Positions 45,108 to 45,665 of a stretch of DNA of 45,665 bases are shown piece after piece. The notes beneath the pieces were generated by a model. The model had not been told where the DNA came from and searched no databases. It worked only from the letters and a program-made list of their open reading frames with translations. Numbering within the stretch: the first letter of the stretch is position 1; every line of letters starts with the position of its first letter. Made by a program: the position numbers and the translations under genes. Origin of the DNA: Pseudomonadota bacterium (GTDB lineage: Bacteria; Pseudomonadota; Gammaproteobacteria; Burkholderiales; Burkholderiaceae_C); NCBI GenBank assembly GCA_018240325.1, contig JAFEFZ010000273.1, positions 1-45,665 on the forward strand. Direction: 5' to 3'.

Positions 45108-45665
45108 ATGAAGCCATCCCGATTCGTGCTGCCTGCCCTGCTGGCGCTGAGCGCCATGCCCGGCCTGGCGCAGACCGCGGCCGCCGTGCCCGAAACCGAG
45201 CCCAAACCCGAACCCGAATTCGCCTTCACCGGCAACCTCGGCATCTTCTCCGACTACCGCTTCCGCGGCATCTCGCAGACCAACAAGAAGCCGGCCATCC
45301 AGGGCGGCGTCGACTTCGCCCACAAGAGCGGCTGGTACCTGGGCAACTGGAACTCCAACGTCGACAGCGCGCTGTTCAACGGCGCCAACATCGAGATGGA
45401 CTTCTACGGCGGCTGGAAGCACGGCTTCGGCGACTTCGGCGTGGACGTCGGCGCGCTGTACTACTGCTACCCGGGCTCCGACAGCCGGATCAGCAACACC
45501 GAGCTGTATGTCGGCGGCAGCTGGGGCCCGCTCTCGCTGAAATACAGCTACGCCGTGTCCGACTTCTTCAGCATCGACGACTCCAAGGGCGCGTACTACC
45601 TCCTGCTCAGCGGCGCCCACGACTTCGGCAACGGCTTCGGCGTCAATGCCTCGGTCGGCTACCAG
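45108..45665 (+). CDS. TorF-family putative porin, 3' end cut by window edge
   Basis: First 186 residues. Signal peptide MKPSRFVLPALLALSAMPGLAQT, then FAFTGNLGIFSDYRFRGISQTNKKPAIQGGVDF, the signature of the TorF (TIGR02001/Gcw_chp) outer-membrane family, followed by alternating barrel strands (WYLGNWNSNVDSALFNGANIEMDFYGGWKHGF, LSLKYSYAVSDFF). In Burkholderiales this gene often precedes glnK-amtB; that part would lie beyond the window. The sigma-54 promoter and NtrC-like site fit expression under nitrogen limitation, suggesting a channel for a nitrogen source. Its true solute is unknown. Confidence 0.9.
   Translation, partial: MKPSRFVLPALLALSAMPGLAQTAAAVPETEPKPEPEFAFTGNLGIFSDYRFRGISQTNKKPAIQGGVDFAHKSGWYLGNWNSNVDSALFNGANIEMDFYGGWKHGFGDFGVDVGALYYCYPGSDSRISNTELYVGGSWGPLSLKYSYAVSDFFSIDDSKGAYYLLLSGAHDFGNGFGVNASVGYQ

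Overview
The window is about 45.7 kb of very GC-rich DNA with dense genes, strong third-position GC and many ATGA/GTGA stop-start overlaps. Several things point to a betaproteobacterium of the order Burkholderiales, probably near the Rubrivivax/Leptothrix/Ideonella group: an OmpC-type porin with an SSVTLFG start, a Bug-type periplasmic receptor, a type II secretion cluster with divergent gspC, a metH without its homocysteine domain behind an S-adenosylhomocysteine (SAH) riboswitch, the block tyrS / M23 peptidase / anmK / erpA / rpsI / rplM, and comM next to a TorF-type porin. The genus is inference. I saw no rRNA, tRNA, CRISPR array, prophage or complete IS.

Layout. 1-3.6 kb: a truncated porin gene (minus) with its promoter, then small envelope lipoproteins and an OsmC-family protein. 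3.6-3.75 kb: a well-formed candidate small RNA gene (promoter, 5' hairpin, CUCCUCC segment, GCAA-loop terminator). 3.87-6.5 kb: ilvA and a CobT-family gene whose expected catalytic Glu is Asp. 6.6-18.1 kb: a complete type II secretion system, gspC (minus) facing gspG-H-I-J-K-L-M-N-D-E-F (plus). A 159-bp palindromic MITE-like element sits exactly at the gspE/gspF stop-start junction, flanked by a TGA duplication. 18.2-20.5 kb: an orphan Lon-like AAA ATPase and a GltS-type glutamate carrier.

20.5-32.4 kb: two divergent transcription units around a 100-bp control region with an 18-bp palindrome. Leftward lie a CRP/FNR-family regulator, a HipA-like kinase and a DUF3037 protein. Rightward lie an acyl-CoA synthetase, a full branched-chain-type (HAAT) ABC transporter, a small unknown protein and a PaaK-like protein without a recognisable ATP-binding loop. 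A Bug-type solute receptor follows. The simplest reading is uptake and CoA activation of an unidentified organic acid, controlled by the CRP-like protein.

32.5-45.7 kb: housekeeping genes. dtd and a cation diffusion facilitator (CDF) transporter, tyrS facing an M23 peptidase and anmK, erpA, the rplM-rpsI operon with a clear terminator, the SAH riboswitch and metH (pterin, B12 and reactivation domains only), a YSC84-type lipoprotein, comM, and a TorF-type porin behind a near-consensus sigma-54 promoter with an NtrC-like site upstream, which suggests nitrogen control.

Most interesting for follow-up: the CUCCUCC small RNA, the MITE inside the secretion operon, the CRP/HipA-like/DUF3037 operon next to the catabolic cluster, and the CobT-like enzyme with the Glu-to-Asp change.
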